The position numbers and the translations under genes are program-made. A DNA stretch of 54,828 nt from contig CAADGG010000099.1 of assembly GCA_900696485.1 (NCBI GenBank), positions 1 to 54,828 of the forward strand, given 5' to 3'. Position 1 is the first letter of the stretch, and each line of letters opens with the position of its first letter. This DNA comes from an uncultured Pseudomonadota bacterium. GTDB taxonomy: Bacteria > Myxococcota_A > UBA9160 > PR03. The notes beneath the pieces were generated by a model that was not told the DNA's origin, did no database searches, and worked only from the letters and a program-made list of their open reading frames with translations. Shown here in pieces: positions 26,751 to 35,385 of this stretch.

Positions 26751-27373
26751 GCCGCCACCTCCGTACGCGCCCGAGGCCCCGGCCGGACGGACTGCGCACA
26801 GCGGTCGACGAAATGCGTGAGCAGCAGGCCCCCGGCCGGCGTCCCGATCGACTCGGGATGGAACTGCACACCGTCGAGCGGCAGCGTCCGATGGCGCAGC
26901 GCCATCACCTCGCCGGCCGGGCCGCGCGCGCAGGCCTCGAGCCCGTCGGGCCAGACCGTCTCGTCGATCGCGAGCGAGTGGTAGAGCATCGCGTCGAGCG
27001 GAACGGGCACCCCCGCGAACAAGCCTCGCCCATCGTGCAGGACCGGAACCGTCTTGCCGTGGCGGGGCACGGCGGCGCGGACCAGCCGCCCTCCGAACGC
27101 CACGGCGAGAGCCTGGTAGCCGAGACAGACGCCGAGGAGCGGCACGCCGGCGCCGGCCGCAGCGCGAATGACGGCCAGCGTGGCGCCCGCCTCCGCCGGC
27201 GTTCCGGGCCCCGGGGACACCACCACGCCGTCGGCGCGGAGAACCGCTTCGGCCCCGAGCGACGGGGCGTCGTTCCGGCAGACCTCGACGCAGGCGCCGC
27301 GGACTTCGAGCCCCTGGACCAGGTTCCAGGTGAACGAGTCGTAGTTGTCGATCATGAGGATGCGGACGGACAA
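26747..27373 (-). CDS. trpG: anthranilate synthase component II (glutamine amidotransferase)
   Basis: Class-I glutamine amidotransferase of 208 residues supplying ammonia to TrpE (or PabB). The nucleophile is Cys83 in GVCLGYQA, and His and Glu are in GVQFHPES. The IDNYDSFTWNLVQ start is diagnostic of TrpG/PabA. The frame begins with TTG; an ATG six codons in (27355) would also give a typical N-terminus, and neither has a clear SD. No trpE is present; the gene upstream is lptD. The subunit must find TrpE or PabB encoded elsewhere. Confidence 0.93.
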   Translation of the reverse strand: MSVRILMIDNYDSFTWNLVQGLEVRGACVEVCRNDAPSLGAEAVLRADGVVVSPGPGTPAEAGATLAVIRAAAGAGVPLLGVCLGYQALAVAFGGRLVRAAVPRHGKTVPVLHDGRGLFAGVPVPLDAMLYHSLAIDETVWPDGLEACARGPAGEVMALRHRTLPLDGVQFHPESIGTPAGGLLLTHFVDRCAQSVRPGPRARTEVAA

Positions 27374-27391
27374 GAAGAGGCGTCCCGGCTT

Positions 27392-27418
27392 CCCGCTCGG
27401 CCGGTCGGCCCGAGCGGG
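27392..27418 (-). other. hairpin in the trpG leader
   Basis: CCCGCTCGG (27392-27400) pairs perfectly with CCGAGCGGG (27410-27418) across a 9-nt loop, 19 nt before the TTG of trpG. There is no U-tract and no leader peptide with Trp codons, so a classical attenuator is not supported. It may mark a processing or pausing site between lptD and the trp genes. Confidence 0.3.
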
Positions 27419-27504
27419 CAGGAGGAGGGAATCGATCCCGAGCGCCTGCCCGGGCCCGGTGTCCGCTCCGGAGAATCACGGAGTGTAGACGAGACAGGCC
27501 GCGA

Positions 27505-30030
27505 TCAAAGGCCCCGGATATCGTCGAAGCGGCGGCCGGCATTGCCCTGGAACGGCCGCTCCCGATCGTCTCCGAGCCCGAGGATCCGATAGTTGAAACC
27601 CCACGAGAAGCCCCGCACGCGATCGTTGTCGACCTCCAGGCGGATCGCCCAGCACTTGCACCGCGACAGATACTCGACGCCGAACTGGTTCGTCAGCGAC
27701 AGGGCGTTCTCGAAGCTGAAGTTCCCGGAGTAGGTCGCGGCCCACTGTTTCGTCATCTGCACGCGGGCGAAGCCCCCGATCTGGTTGACGCGCAGGAAGC
27801 CATCGGAGAAGTCATTGAAGCGGTCCGCATCGCTGCGGAAGGCCTCGAAGAAACGCGGGATGTCGCGGATGTAGCGATAGCGCAGGCTCGCCTGATGCCC
27901 GAAGGGATGGGACCAACCGAGCAATGCCAGGCCCTCGGCAAACTCCATATCCTCGATGTCGACGCTCGACAGGAAGCGCAGCCACAGGTTCCTCGGGAGT
28001 CGCGCCTCGCCCTGCAGCACGGCGGGGCCGAACTCCTGCCCTTCGAAGCGGTACTCCGACGACAGATCGACATCGGCGATCAGCGAACCGATTCGGTTGC
28101 GAAGCACGCGGTTCCGGACGCCGAACACCAGCGAGTTGATCTCGTCGATCCGGTCCGACGGATCGAGGAGCTGGTTGTCCGTTGCGAGCTGACGCAGCCG
28201 CTCCTGCGGAACGGCGGTGTTGGGCACCAACAGCGGATTGCCGTCGTCCTCGTCGCCGCGCAGCGCGATCCAGGAGACATGGGGCTCGACCAGGTGCGTC
28301 GCCGAGCCCATGCCGAACGGCAGCTCCAGCTCGCCCCGCGCGCGGGAGCGGACGTCGAGGCGTCCGGTGAAGAGATTCCGCGCCTCGCTGCCGACGCGAT
28401 CCGTCTCGTAGAACGTGCCGTACCAGCCGATCTCCGGATGGACCTCGAACAGATCGGCGATCCGCATCGGGTAGGCGAAGCGCGGGTGCACGGTGACGCG
28501 CTGCCCCTTGTCGGCGAGCGGCTCGCCTTCGTCGAACACGCCGTTGCCCTCTGATTGCCCGTCGTCCCGGTGCCCGTCGAAACCCGGCGGAAACACGTTG
28601 CCAGCGCCGTCGCGCTCCCGGCCGTCCGGCACGGCGTCGGCGCCGGTATCGAAGAACTGGTCATCGACGAGCAGCGCTCGGATCGCCTGATTCGGATCGC
28701 CGAGGCGCTGGAAGTTCACGAACTCGACGTCCGAGCTGGCGACGAGCCCCGGCAGGAACGGCACGGAGGTCGGCGCCGTGCTCCACGTCAGCTCGGGAAG
28801 CCGCTGGAGCAGCATGTTGTCGCGGTCCTGGTCGTCGGGGTTCTGCAGATCGTCGGACCCGATCAGCGCCAGCTCGAGGCCGAAGAGGTCCGCCGGGCCG
28901 ACGCGTGTCGCGGCGAGCGCGCGCGAGTGCAGGAAGCGGTCCGAGCGGAAGGTGTCGAAATCATCGAAGTCGAACGGCATCTCGTTGTCGGAGATCAGCG
29001 TCACATCCGCCGCGAGCCACGAGCGGAGCGGCAGGTCCATCACGTGCTCGAGGCTGGCGCCCCAGCGGTTCTGATCGAAGGGCGTGCCGGGGTCGCTCTC
29101 GTCGATCTCGCGATCCGAGATCCACGTGCCGTACCACGTGCTGGACCCGCGTGTACCGAATACGTAATCGAGCTCGGCACTCGGCTTGAAACCGCGCTTG
29201 GTGAGGACCTCGGGCGTGACCGTCACGTTCAGGTCCTCACGGGCAGCCCAGAAGAACGGCAATCCGAACTCGAAGCCGTTGCGCGACGAAACGCCGACCT
29301 CCGGGAACAGAAAGCCGGTCTGGCGATCCGTCCGGAGCGGATAGATCACGTAGGGCAACCACAGCACCGGCACGCCCAGGATCTCGAAGGCCGCGTTGCG
29401 CGCCCGGGCATACCCCTCGAGCTCGAGGTCCGCCTTCTTGGCCGTGAGTTGCCACGGATCCTTCGCCTCGGGGTCCGGACACTTGCAGGTCGTGAAGCGA
29501 CCGTCGTGGAACGTGTAGGTCTTGTCACCGGTCTTGCGAAGCTCGCGTCCCTCCATCACGAACAGGCTCGATTCGGACACCAGGCGCCCTTCGAACACGA
29601 CCCCCTGGAGGTTCTCGGTGCTGAACTGCATCAGGTCGGAGGTGAGCGTGTCGTCGCCCTGCGTGATCACGACGTTGCCCGTCGCAATCCCCATGCCGGT
29701 ACGATCGCTGAACATCACCCGGTCGGCCGAGAGCCGGCGTCCTTCCTGGGTGATGACGACGTTGCCGCGGGCGACGTAGGCTTCGCGGTCGGCCTGGTAC
29801 TCGATCTCGTCGCCGACGACGCGAAACGGACCCTCGAGCCGCTCGCCGATCTTCGCGGACTGCGCCCCGCCGACGCGCGGCGCGAGGACGAGGATCGCGA
29901 GCAGTGCAGCGGCGAGCGCCAGTCCCGGCGCCGCCCACGCCGAGCGTGCGCGGCGCGCCGGTTCGCGCACCGCTGCAGGCCCTGCTGATGTCAGAGCCGA
30001 CGGCTCCGCCGGGAATTGCCCGCTCGGCAA
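27505..30030 (-). CDS. lptD: LPS-assembly protein LptD
   Basis: Outer-membrane LPS translocon barrel, 841 residues from a TTG start. A GTG at residue 21 would give a tidier signal peptide (RRAR, a hydrophobic stretch near 35-50, cleavage after AGGAQ or nearby). The N-terminal OstA/LptA-like domain spans roughly 65-180; the rest is beta-strand-rich barrel. Two CxC pairs, C182/C184 and C791/C793, match the places where LptD forms its interdomain disulfides. An Asp/Gly-rich stretch (about 461-509) interrupts the barrel. It sits 131 bp ahead of trpG; lptE and surA are not seen. Confidence 0.93.
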   Translation of the reverse strand: MPSGQFPAEPSALTSAGPAAVREPARRARSAWAAPGLALAAALLAILVLAPRVGGAQSAKIGERLEGPFRVVGDEIEYQADREAYVARGNVVITQEGRRLSADRVMFSDRTGMGIATGNVVITQGDDTLTSDLMQFSTENLQGVVFEGRLVSESSLFVMEGRELRKTGDKTYTFHDGRFTTCKCPDPEAKDPWQLTAKKADLELEGYARARNAAFEILGVPVLWLPYVIYPLRTDRQTGFLFPEVGVSSRNGFEFGLPFFWAAREDLNVTVTPEVLTKRGFKPSAELDYVFGTRGSSTWYGTWISDREIDESDPGTPFDQNRWGASLEHVMDLPLRSWLAADVTLISDNEMPFDFDDFDTFRSDRFLHSRALAATRVGPADLFGLELALIGSDDLQNPDDQDRDNMLLQRLPELTWSTAPTSVPFLPGLVASSDVEFVNFQRLGDPNQAIRALLVDDQFFDTGADAVPDGRERDGAGNVFPPGFDGHRDDGQSEGNGVFDEGEPLADKGQRVTVHPRFAYPMRIADLFEVHPEIGWYGTFYETDRVGSEARNLFTGRLDVRSRARGELELPFGMGSATHLVEPHVSWIALRGDEDDGNPLLVPNTAVPQERLRQLATDNQLLDPSDRIDEINSLVFGVRNRVLRNRIGSLIADVDLSSEYRFEGQEFGPAVLQGEARLPRNLWLRFLSSVDIEDMEFAEGLALLGWSHPFGHQASLRYRYIRDIPRFFEAFRSDADRFNDFSDGFLRVNQIGGFARVQMTKQWAATYSGNFSFENALSLTNQFGVEYLSRCKCWAIRLEVDNDRVRGFSWGFNYRILGLGDDRERPFQGNAGRRFDDIRGL

Positions 30031-30099
30031 TGTGGCCCGCCCCCTCCTGAGCCGAACGCCAATGGGACCGGGCCGCCATCGCGCCGACGGGGGGCAAAG

Positions 30100-30849
30100 C
30101 TACCGCACGCCTTCGTTGCGGGTCAACGCACGGCCGGAGCTGGTCGCTTCCCCATCGTCGGCGAGGCAGACGCCGAGCGCGTGTGGGTCGGGCACGATCA
30201 GCACATCCTCGACCAGCCGTACGACCTTGCGCTCGAAGAGCTCGGAGAGTCCTCGATGGGTCTCTCGCAGCGACAGACCGGCGGCGTCGGCAATGGCGCG
30301 CAGCGTGATCGTGAGCCGGATGTTCTCGCTGGCCCCGGCCGGCAGCTCGAGCAGCAGGCTGCGCACGATCGGCCGCACGAGGTCGTCCATTCCGAGCACA
30401 CCGAGCCGCCGCTCGAGGTCCGCGCCGTGCTGCGCGAGGCGTTCGACGATGCGCAGTGCGATCTCCGGACGGGCCAGACACATTTCGCGGAACGTGTCGC
30501 GATCGAGCTGCAGCAGCCGGCAATCCGTGACGGCGACCGCACGCGTCGACCGGGGCCGGCCGAGCAGCGCGTCGATCTCGCCGACGGAGTCACCCGGACC
30601 GAGACGGGCGAGCAGGCGGTGCCGACCGGACGGATCGGCTCCGTGCAGCTCCACCTCCCCGGCCTGGAGCACGAGGAGCGGCTCGCCGGGCTCGCCCGGC
30701 TCGAACAGGACGCTGCCAGCGGTCACCGTGCGTACGAACGAGCCCCGCGCCGGGCTGCCGGTGCTCTCGCCCGGACGTCCCACCCCGTCTTCGGGCGACT
30801 GCGAGACTGCGAGCGGGTCCACGGTCGGTCGTTTCGACCGGGCTGGCAT
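30100..30849 (-). CDS. Crp/Fnr family transcriptional regulator
   Basis: Protein of 249 residues: an N-terminal cyclic-nucleotide-binding-like beta roll (LFEPGEPGEPLLVLQAGEVELHG through DSVGEIDALLGRPRSTRAVA), a dimerisation helix, and a C-terminal helix-turn-helix (LRAIADAAGLSLRETHRGLSEL). No Fnr-type N-terminal cysteine cluster is present, so oxygen sensing by Fe-S is unlikely. The N-terminal 35 residues are Pro/Gly/Ser-rich and disordered. It lies between tlpA and lptD on the same strand; its effector and targets are unknown. Confidence 0.85.
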   Translation of the reverse strand: MPARSKRPTVDPLAVSQSPEDGVGRPGESTGSPARGSFVRTVTAGSVLFEPGEPGEPLLVLQAGEVELHGADPSGRHRLLARLGPGDSVGEIDALLGRPRSTRAVAVTDCRLLQLDRDTFREMCLARPEIALRIVERLAQHGADLERRLGVLGMDDLVRPIVRSLLLELPAGASENIRLTITLRAIADAAGLSLRETHRGLSELFERKVVRLVEDVLIVPDPHALGVCLADDGEATSSGRALTRNEGVR

Positions 30850-30877
30850 CTCGCTTGAGGGGCTGGCGGCGGCCCGT

Positions 30878-31390
30878 TCAGCGCCGCGCTTGCTCGACGG
30901 CCGCGGTGAGATCTTCGAGGGTGATCACCCCCAGATGCATCGAGTCCAGCTTGCCGCGCGCATCCACGACGACGAGCGCGGGAAACCCCGGAATCCCATA
31001 GGTCCGCGCCAGCGACTCGCTCCCCAGCAGCACCTCGTACTCGATGCCCTGCTCCTCGGCAAACGGGGCGACGACCTCCTGCCCCCCGGCATCGACGGAG
31101 ACGCCGAGCACGACGATCTCTCCGCTTGCGACGCGACGATGGAACTGGTTGAGGATCGGGATCTGGTGTTTGCACGGCGCGCACCAGGTCGCCCAGAAGT
31201 CCACCACGACGGTGCGTCCTGCGAAGTCGCTGAGGGCCACCGGCTCGCCGGCGAGATTCGGGAGCTCGAACGGGGGCGCGGCCGCCGCCGGCTCCTCTTC
31301 GCCGAGGCACGCGACCTGCACGAGGGTGACCAGCACCAGCAGCAGACGGCGCACGGACGGCGGCGGCCACCCGCCCATCGCCCTCGTCAC
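30878..31390 (-). CDS. TlpA-family thiol:disulfide oxidoreductase
   Basis: Thioredoxin-fold protein of 170 residues with the active site WCAPC (C70, C73), the cis-Pro region GIPGFPALVV, and the TlpA/ResA-type insert. An N-terminal hydrophobic stretch (16-27) ending VQVACLG looks like a signal peptide; the Cys at 28 gives an imperfect lipobox, so it is anchored or secreted to the periplasm. The GTG start overlaps the ccdA stop by 4 bp, which fits electron delivery from CcdA to TlpA for cytochrome c maturation or protein thiol reduction. Confidence 0.9.
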   Translation of the reverse strand: MTRAMGGWPPPSVRRLLLVLVTLVQVACLGEEEPAAAAPPFELPNLAGEPVALSDFAGRTVVVDFWATWCAPCKHQIPILNQFHRRVASGEIVVLGVSVDAGGQEVVAPFAEEQGIEYEVLLGSESLARTYGIPGFPALVVVDARGKLDSMHLGVITLEDLTAAVEQARR

Positions 31391-32163
31391 AGCAAGGCCT
31401 CCTCCAGCCGGAAGAGCAGGTCCTCGAGAAAGCCGAAGTACGCGTTCAGGCGCGTCAGCTGATTGCTCACGACCAGAATGCCGACGACGATCAGCAACAC
31501 TCCCGACCCGACCTCGAGTGCGCGCAGATGGCGACGCACGCCGCTCATCGCCGTGAGGAACCGCTCGAGACTCCAGGCGGCGAGCAGGAACGGAACCCCG
31601 AGGCCGAGCGAGTAGATGCTGAGCAGGCCGACTCCCTCCAGCACGGTGTCACGCCCTCCGGCGAGGGTCAGGATGCCTCCGAGGATCGGGCCGACGCACG
31701 GCGTCCAGCCGAATCCGAACGCCGCTCCCAGCAGCGCAGCACCGAGCAGGCCGGTGGGGCGCGACGGGCCGTCGAAGCGCCGCTCGCGATAGAGCCAGGG
31801 AATCCGCAGCCAACCGGCGAGATGCAGCCCCATCACGATGATCACGAGTCCGGCGAGTTGGTGGATGCCGACCTCGAGGCCGAACAGGTCGAGACGGAAG
31901 GCACGCAGCCAGCGGCCCAGCAGCGTCGCCGACGCACCGAGCACGACGAAGATCACGGAGAAGCCCGCGACGAACGAGCCGGCCGCGAGCATCACCCGCC
32001 GTCGGATCACTCCCTCCCCGGCGCGCGCCCGCAACTCCTCGACCGACACGCCCGACACGAGCGACAGATACGCAGGCATCAGCGGGAGCACGCACGGCGA
32101 CAGCACCGAGAGCAGCCCCGCCACCCACGCCGTCGCCAGCGCGCTCGCCGATAGACCCTCCAC
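31387..32163 (-). CDS. ccdA: CcdA-type cytochrome c biogenesis membrane protein
   Basis: Inner-membrane thiol transporter of 258 residues with about six transmembrane helices, homologous to the DsbD central domain. The paired cysteines are in SPCVLPLMPAYL (first helix) and GWTPCVGPILG (fourth helix), both with the family prolines. It passes electrons from cytosolic thioredoxin to the periplasmic partner, here the coupled TlpA. The GTG start has a strong GGAGGAG ribosome site. Confidence 0.92.
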   Translation of the reverse strand: MEGLSASALATAWVAGLLSVLSPCVLPLMPAYLSLVSGVSVEELRARAGEGVIRRRVMLAAGSFVAGFSVIFVVLGASATLLGRWLRAFRLDLFGLEVGIHQLAGLVIIVMGLHLAGWLRIPWLYRERRFDGPSRPTGLLGAALLGAAFGFGWTPCVGPILGGILTLAGGRDTVLEGVGLLSIYSLGLGVPFLLAAWSLERFLTAMSGVRRHLRALEVGSGVLLIVVGILVVSNQLTRLNAYFGFLEDLLFRLEEALL

Positions 32164-32291
32164 GCCATCTCCTCCCGAACCGCCCGTGCTCTGATGCTCG
32201 CCGCGCCACTGCGGTTCGATTGCGACGGAACCGGGCCCGGCGCCGTCCGTTCAGACGGTGCCGGACCCGGCGGCGTCCGACGAGGCGATGG

Positions 32292-32729
32292 CTACTGCCA
32301 GCTGTCGCCGGCCCCTTGGGCAGCCGCGGCACCGGCCGACACCTCGGGCATGGTGGCGCGACGGTCGCTGCTCGGACGTCCGACGAACTCGAGCTTCTTC
32401 TCGCCGGTCAGATGCTCCGGCGTCACCACGTAGTCCCCGCGCACGGAAGCATCGATGATCGGCTTGGCGACTTCCGAGTCACCGCCCGACAGCACCCAGG
32501 CCAGGCCGGCCACGATCGACCCGCCGGCCGCGTACGCAACCTTGACGGGGGCGTAGACGACGGAGCCCAGTCCGGCCGCGACCCCCTTGCCCCCGTGCGT
32601 GGCGGTCTCCTTGGTTTCCTGGGACACGTAGTCCTCGCTCCGAACGGGACTGGCACCGAGTGCAACGGCGAGGCCGAGGGCTACGGCCCCGGCTCGCCAG
32701 CCGGCGAACCCACTGTGATCTCTAGGCAT
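32292..32729 (-). CDS. secreted hypothetical protein
   Basis: Protein of 145 residues, no family recognised. A signal peptide is clear (GWRAGAVALGLAVALGASPVRS, cleaved near residue 31). The mature part has a glycine/alanine-rich amphipathic or membrane-like segment (GVAAGLGSVVYAPVKVAYAAGGSIVAGLAWVL) followed by a region with VRGDYVVTPEHLTGEKKLEFVG. The ATG has a GAGGGG ribosome site; the longer frame to 32915 is low-complexity leader. It could be a small periplasmic or outer-membrane-associated protein. The 269 bp from 32730 to 32998 hold no other gene that I can see. Confidence 0.7.
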   Translation of the reverse strand: MPRDHSGFAGWRAGAVALGLAVALGASPVRSEDYVSQETKETATHGGKGVAAGLGSVVYAPVKVAYAAGGSIVAGLAWVLSGGDSEVAKPIIDASVRGDYVVTPEHLTGEKKLEFVGRPSSDRRATMPEVSAGAAAAQGAGDSWQ

Positions 32730-32998
32730 GATCCCCTCTCTTTGGGCGCCGCGTCCCGGAGACGACGCGCCCGTTGGCAGCGCGTGCGCTGCCTTTCCCC
32801 CATGGCCCAGAGTGTGCCGGCCGAGGCCGGGCGCGCAACCAGGCGTCCGGCCCCCTCGATCCGACCCTCGAAGCCGGGGGGCTCCGGGGATCGACGGGGA
32901 CGCGCGCCCGTCCATTCAGCCCGTCCATTCAGACCGCGACCCGGGGGTCGAGGCTCGATCGCGCGACGCGCGAAGAGCAGTCGGAGCCGGCAGTTCGA

Positions 32999-33448
32999 TC
33001 AGAACCGGCGCTCCGTGTCGAGCAGGATCGTGACGGGCCCGGTGTTGACGAGCTCGACCGCCATGTGGGCCCCGAAACGCCCGCTGATGACGGTCACACC
33101 GAAAGTCCGCGCGGCCGCGCAGACGGCCTCGACGAGCGGTTCCGCGTGGTCCGGCGCCGCCGCCTCCGTCCAGGACGGCCGCCGGCCCCGGCGGGCGTCG
33201 CCGAGCAGCGTGAACTGCGAGACCACGCCGAGCGTGCCGCCCGTCTCGAGCAGCGAGGCGTTCATGCGCTCCTCCGCATCGGGCAGGATCCGCAGGTGCA
33301 CGAGCTTGCGCCCGAGTGTTGCAGCCGCCTCGGGCCCGTCGGAGCGGGCGACCCCGACCAGCGCGAGCAGCCCCGCGCCCATCTCTCCGACCGGCTCCCC
33401 GGCGACGGTGATCCGCGCGCGCTCGACGCGCTGGACCACGGCGCGCAC
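32999..33448 (-). CDS. dtd: D-aminoacyl-tRNA deacylase
   Basis: This 149-residue protein removes D-amino acids (and Gly from tRNA-Ala) from mischarged tRNA. The start MRAVVQRV, the VSQFTLLGDARRGRRPSW segment (SQFTL motif) and the C-terminal GxxMxVxLVNxGPVT signature (GAHMAVELVNTGPVTI) with the cross-subunit Gly-cisPro are intact. The GTG start overlaps the dcd stop by one base, so the two are coupled. Confidence 0.95.
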   Translation of the reverse strand: MRAVVQRVERARITVAGEPVGEMGAGLLALVGVARSDGPEAAATLGRKLVHLRILPDAEERMNASLLETGGTLGVVSQFTLLGDARRGRRPSWTEAAAPDHAEPLVEAVCAAARTFGVTVISGRFGAHMAVELVNTGPVTILLDTERRF

Positions 33449-33960
33449 TACAGGCGTTCCTGGTCCGCGAAGCGGCCGCGGTAGACGGCGCTGCCTTCCG
33501 TGCGCATCAGCACGAGCTGGCAGAGGCGGACACCGGCGTGGATCTCGAGCGGATGTCCGGAGACGTTTCCCATCTCGAGGACCTGTCGGTTCGAGACGCC
33601 GGGCTGGACGAACGCCGACGTCACGTGAATCATCAAGCCGAGACGCGCAAACCGGCTACGCCCCTCGAGAAAGCCACACAGGTCCGGCGGCAACGTGATG
33701 TGTTCGACGGTGATGCCGTGGATCGTGCCGCCCGGCGCCAGCAGGAACGGGCGGTCGAGTTGCAGCGCGCGCGTGTGGTCGCGGAAATCCGCATCGTCAC
33801 GGATCGCGATCGTCTTGGCGCCGGGCTCGATGACCCGGATCTGATCGCCGAGCGTGAGGTCGATCGAGGCCGGACCCACCTGCTCCGGGGTGAGCGGGTC
33901 CACCACCAGCCGTCCGGACTCGAGCTCGCGCAGGATCACGTCGCGTGTCAGGACCGCCAT
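33448..33960 (-). CDS. dcd: dCTP deaminase
   Basis: Trimeric dUTPase-superfamily enzyme of 170 residues producing dUTP (or dUMP in bifunctional forms). LTLGDQIRVIEPG, the GRSRFARLGLMIHVTSAFVQPG core and the catalytic Glu in RQVLEMGN are present. The frame extends upstream, but VLTRDVILRELESG marks the N-terminus. The ATG follows a TATCAT -10 by 10 nt and has no SD, so its transcript is probably nearly leaderless. It is divergent from gdpD. Confidence 0.92.
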   Translation of the reverse strand: MAVLTRDVILRELESGRLVVDPLTPEQVGPASIDLTLGDQIRVIEPGAKTIAIRDDADFRDHTRALQLDRPFLLAPGGTIHGITVEHITLPPDLCGFLEGRSRFARLGLMIHVTSAFVQPGVSNRQVLEMGNVSGHPLEIHAGVRLCQLVLMRTEGSAVYRGRFADQERL

Positions 33961-33970
33961 GTGGGCGCGC

Positions 33971-33976
33971 ATGATA
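33971..33976 (-). promoter_or_regulatory. -10 box TATCAT for dcd, overlapping the gdpD -10
   Basis: On the minus strand TATCAT ends 10 nt before the dcd ATG at 33960. It shares two base pairs with the plus-strand -10 at 33975-33980. Confidence 0.45.
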
Positions 33977-33980
33977 CCGT
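33975..33980 (+). promoter_or_regulatory. -10 box TACCGT for gdpD, leaderless spacing
   Basis: TACCGT ends 8 nt before the ATG at 33989, with no ribosome site. It overlaps the divergent dcd -10 box, so polymerase probably cannot use both at once. Confidence 0.45.
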
Positions 33981-33988
33981 CCGGCGGC

Positions 33989-34801
33989 ATGCGACACCCG
34001 TACTTCGATGTCCCCACCCCGACCGTGATCGGCCACCGCGGCGCCGCCGGCGAGCAGCCGGAGAACACGCTGGCCAGCTTCGCGCGCGCGGTCGCCGATG
34101 GCGCGGTGATCCTCGAGAGCGACGTGCACAGCACGCGAGATGGCGCCCTCGTGCTGATCCACGACGACGAACTGGAGCGTACGACGGATGGCGCCGGCCG
34201 TGTGGCCGATCACACGCTTGCCGAGCTGCAGCAACTCGACGCCGGGTACCACTTCTGCCTGGCTGGCCATCCGGGCTACCCCGAGCGCGGCCGAGGCCAT
34301 CGGATCCCGCTGCTCGAGGAGGCCTTGCGCGCGTTCCCGGCGCTCCGCTTCAACCTCGAGATCAAGGAGCGGATCCCGGCTTTGATCGAAGGCACCGTCG
34401 CGCTGGTCCGAAGACTCGGGCGCGAGGACAGTGTCCTGCTCGCCGCGGCCGAAGACGACACGATGGCGGATCTGCGCGCGCACATGGCCGCGACCGGCTC
34501 GCGCGCGGCCGTCGGCGCGTCGGCCGGCGACGTGCTCGGCGTCGTCCGGGCCGCGCTGGCCGGCGAGCCGCCGCCGGCCGGTCCGATGGCGCTCCAGATT
34601 CCGCCCGGCTTCGGCAGCCGCCCGCTCGTCACGCGCGAACTCATCGACTACGCGCACGCCCATGACCTCGTCATCCACGTCTGGACCATCAACGACCCCG
34701 AGGAGATGGAGCGCCTGCTCGATCTCGGCGTGGACGGGGTGATGTCGGACTTTCCGGGCCGCGTGGCTGCGGTGGTCGCGCGGCGCGCCCGCGCGCGATG
34801 A
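33989..34801 (+). CDS. glycerophosphodiester phosphodiesterase
   Basis: GDPD-family TIM barrel of 270 residues. GHRGAAGEQPENT near 15-27 carries the catalytic His/Arg and metal Glu, ESDVHSTRDG the metal Glu/Asp, and HDDELERTT the second catalytic His. The C-terminal WTINDPEEM and GVDGVMSDFP segments are typical. No signal peptide, so probably cytosolic UgpQ-like, releasing glycerol-3-phosphate from deacylated phospholipids. The stop overlaps the next gene's ATG (ATGA). Confidence 0.92.
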   Translation: MRHPYFDVPTPTVIGHRGAAGEQPENTLASFARAVADGAVILESDVHSTRDGALVLIHDDELERTTDGAGRVADHTLAELQQLDAGYHFCLAGHPGYPERGRGHRIPLLEEALRAFPALRFNLEIKERIPALIEGTVALVRRLGREDSVLLAAAEDDTMADLRAHMAATGSRAAVGASAGDVLGVVRAALAGEPPPAGPMALQIPPGFGSRPLVTRELIDYAHAHDLVIHVWTINDPEEMERLLDLGVDGVMSDFPGRVAAVVARRARAR

Positions 34802-35379
34802 GCACGGCGTCACGCCGCTCGCAGCCGTCACCGTTCGTTCTCTTGCAGCGTGATCGGCTGTGCGCCGCGGCGGCGCTGGGACCGGTTCTCGACCTCGCCT
34901 GTGGCCGCGGGCGACATGCGTGCCTGCTCGGGTCCTGGGGCCTGCGCGTCGTTGCGCTCGACCGCGATCGCGGGGCTCTCGCAGACCTGGCGGCCGACGC
35001 GCGGAGCGCTGCGCTCCCGGTCGACCCGCTCTGCGCGGATGCGGAGACGGCCGCCGGCCTGCCGTTCCCCCCCGCGAGCTTCGGCGCGATCGTCGTGACG
35101 CGCTTCCTGTTCCGCCCGCTCTCCGCGACGCTCGTCGCCGCGCTGAAGCCCGCCGGCCTGCTGGTCTACGAAACCTTCACAGAAAGGAACCGGATCTTCC
35201 GCCAAGGTCCTGTCGATCCAAAGTTTCTCCTCCGGGAAGGAGAGCTTCCCGGCCTCTTTCCGGGCCTCGAGGTCCTGGCCTTCCAAGAAGGGCCGAGACT
35301 CCGGCCGGGAACTGGCGGCGAGGAGGCGGTCGCGAGCCTCGCCGCCCGCAAGCCATGCCCCCGCAACCGGAGTTCATGA
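34798..35379 (+). CDS. class I SAM-dependent methyltransferase (TehB-like)
   Basis: Protein of 193 residues with the SAM-binding motif LDLACGRGRHACLL, an acidic residue at the end of strand 2 (VALDRD), a CADAETAAGLPFPPASF segment and VTRFLFRPL. The C-terminal half (YETFTERNRIFRQGP...FLLREGEL) matches small TehB-like methyltransferases of unknown substrate. It is translationally coupled to gdpD by a 4-bp overlap and converges with queG, 6 bp apart. Confidence 0.82.
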   Translation: MSTASRRSQPSPFVLLQRDRLCAAAALGPVLDLACGRGRHACLLGSWGLRVVALDRDRGALADLAADARSAALPVDPLCADAETAAGLPFPPASFGAIVVTRFLFRPLSATLVAALKPAGLLVYETFTERNRIFRQGPVDPKFLLREGELPGLFPGLEVLAFQEGPRLRPGTGGEEAVASLAARKPCPRNRSS

Positions 35380-35385
35380 ATCGTC

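Noticed and set aside
27392..27418. Classical attenuation of the trp genes by the trpG leader hairpin.
   Set aside because: There is no leader ORF with Trp codons, no alternative pairing seen and no U-tract.
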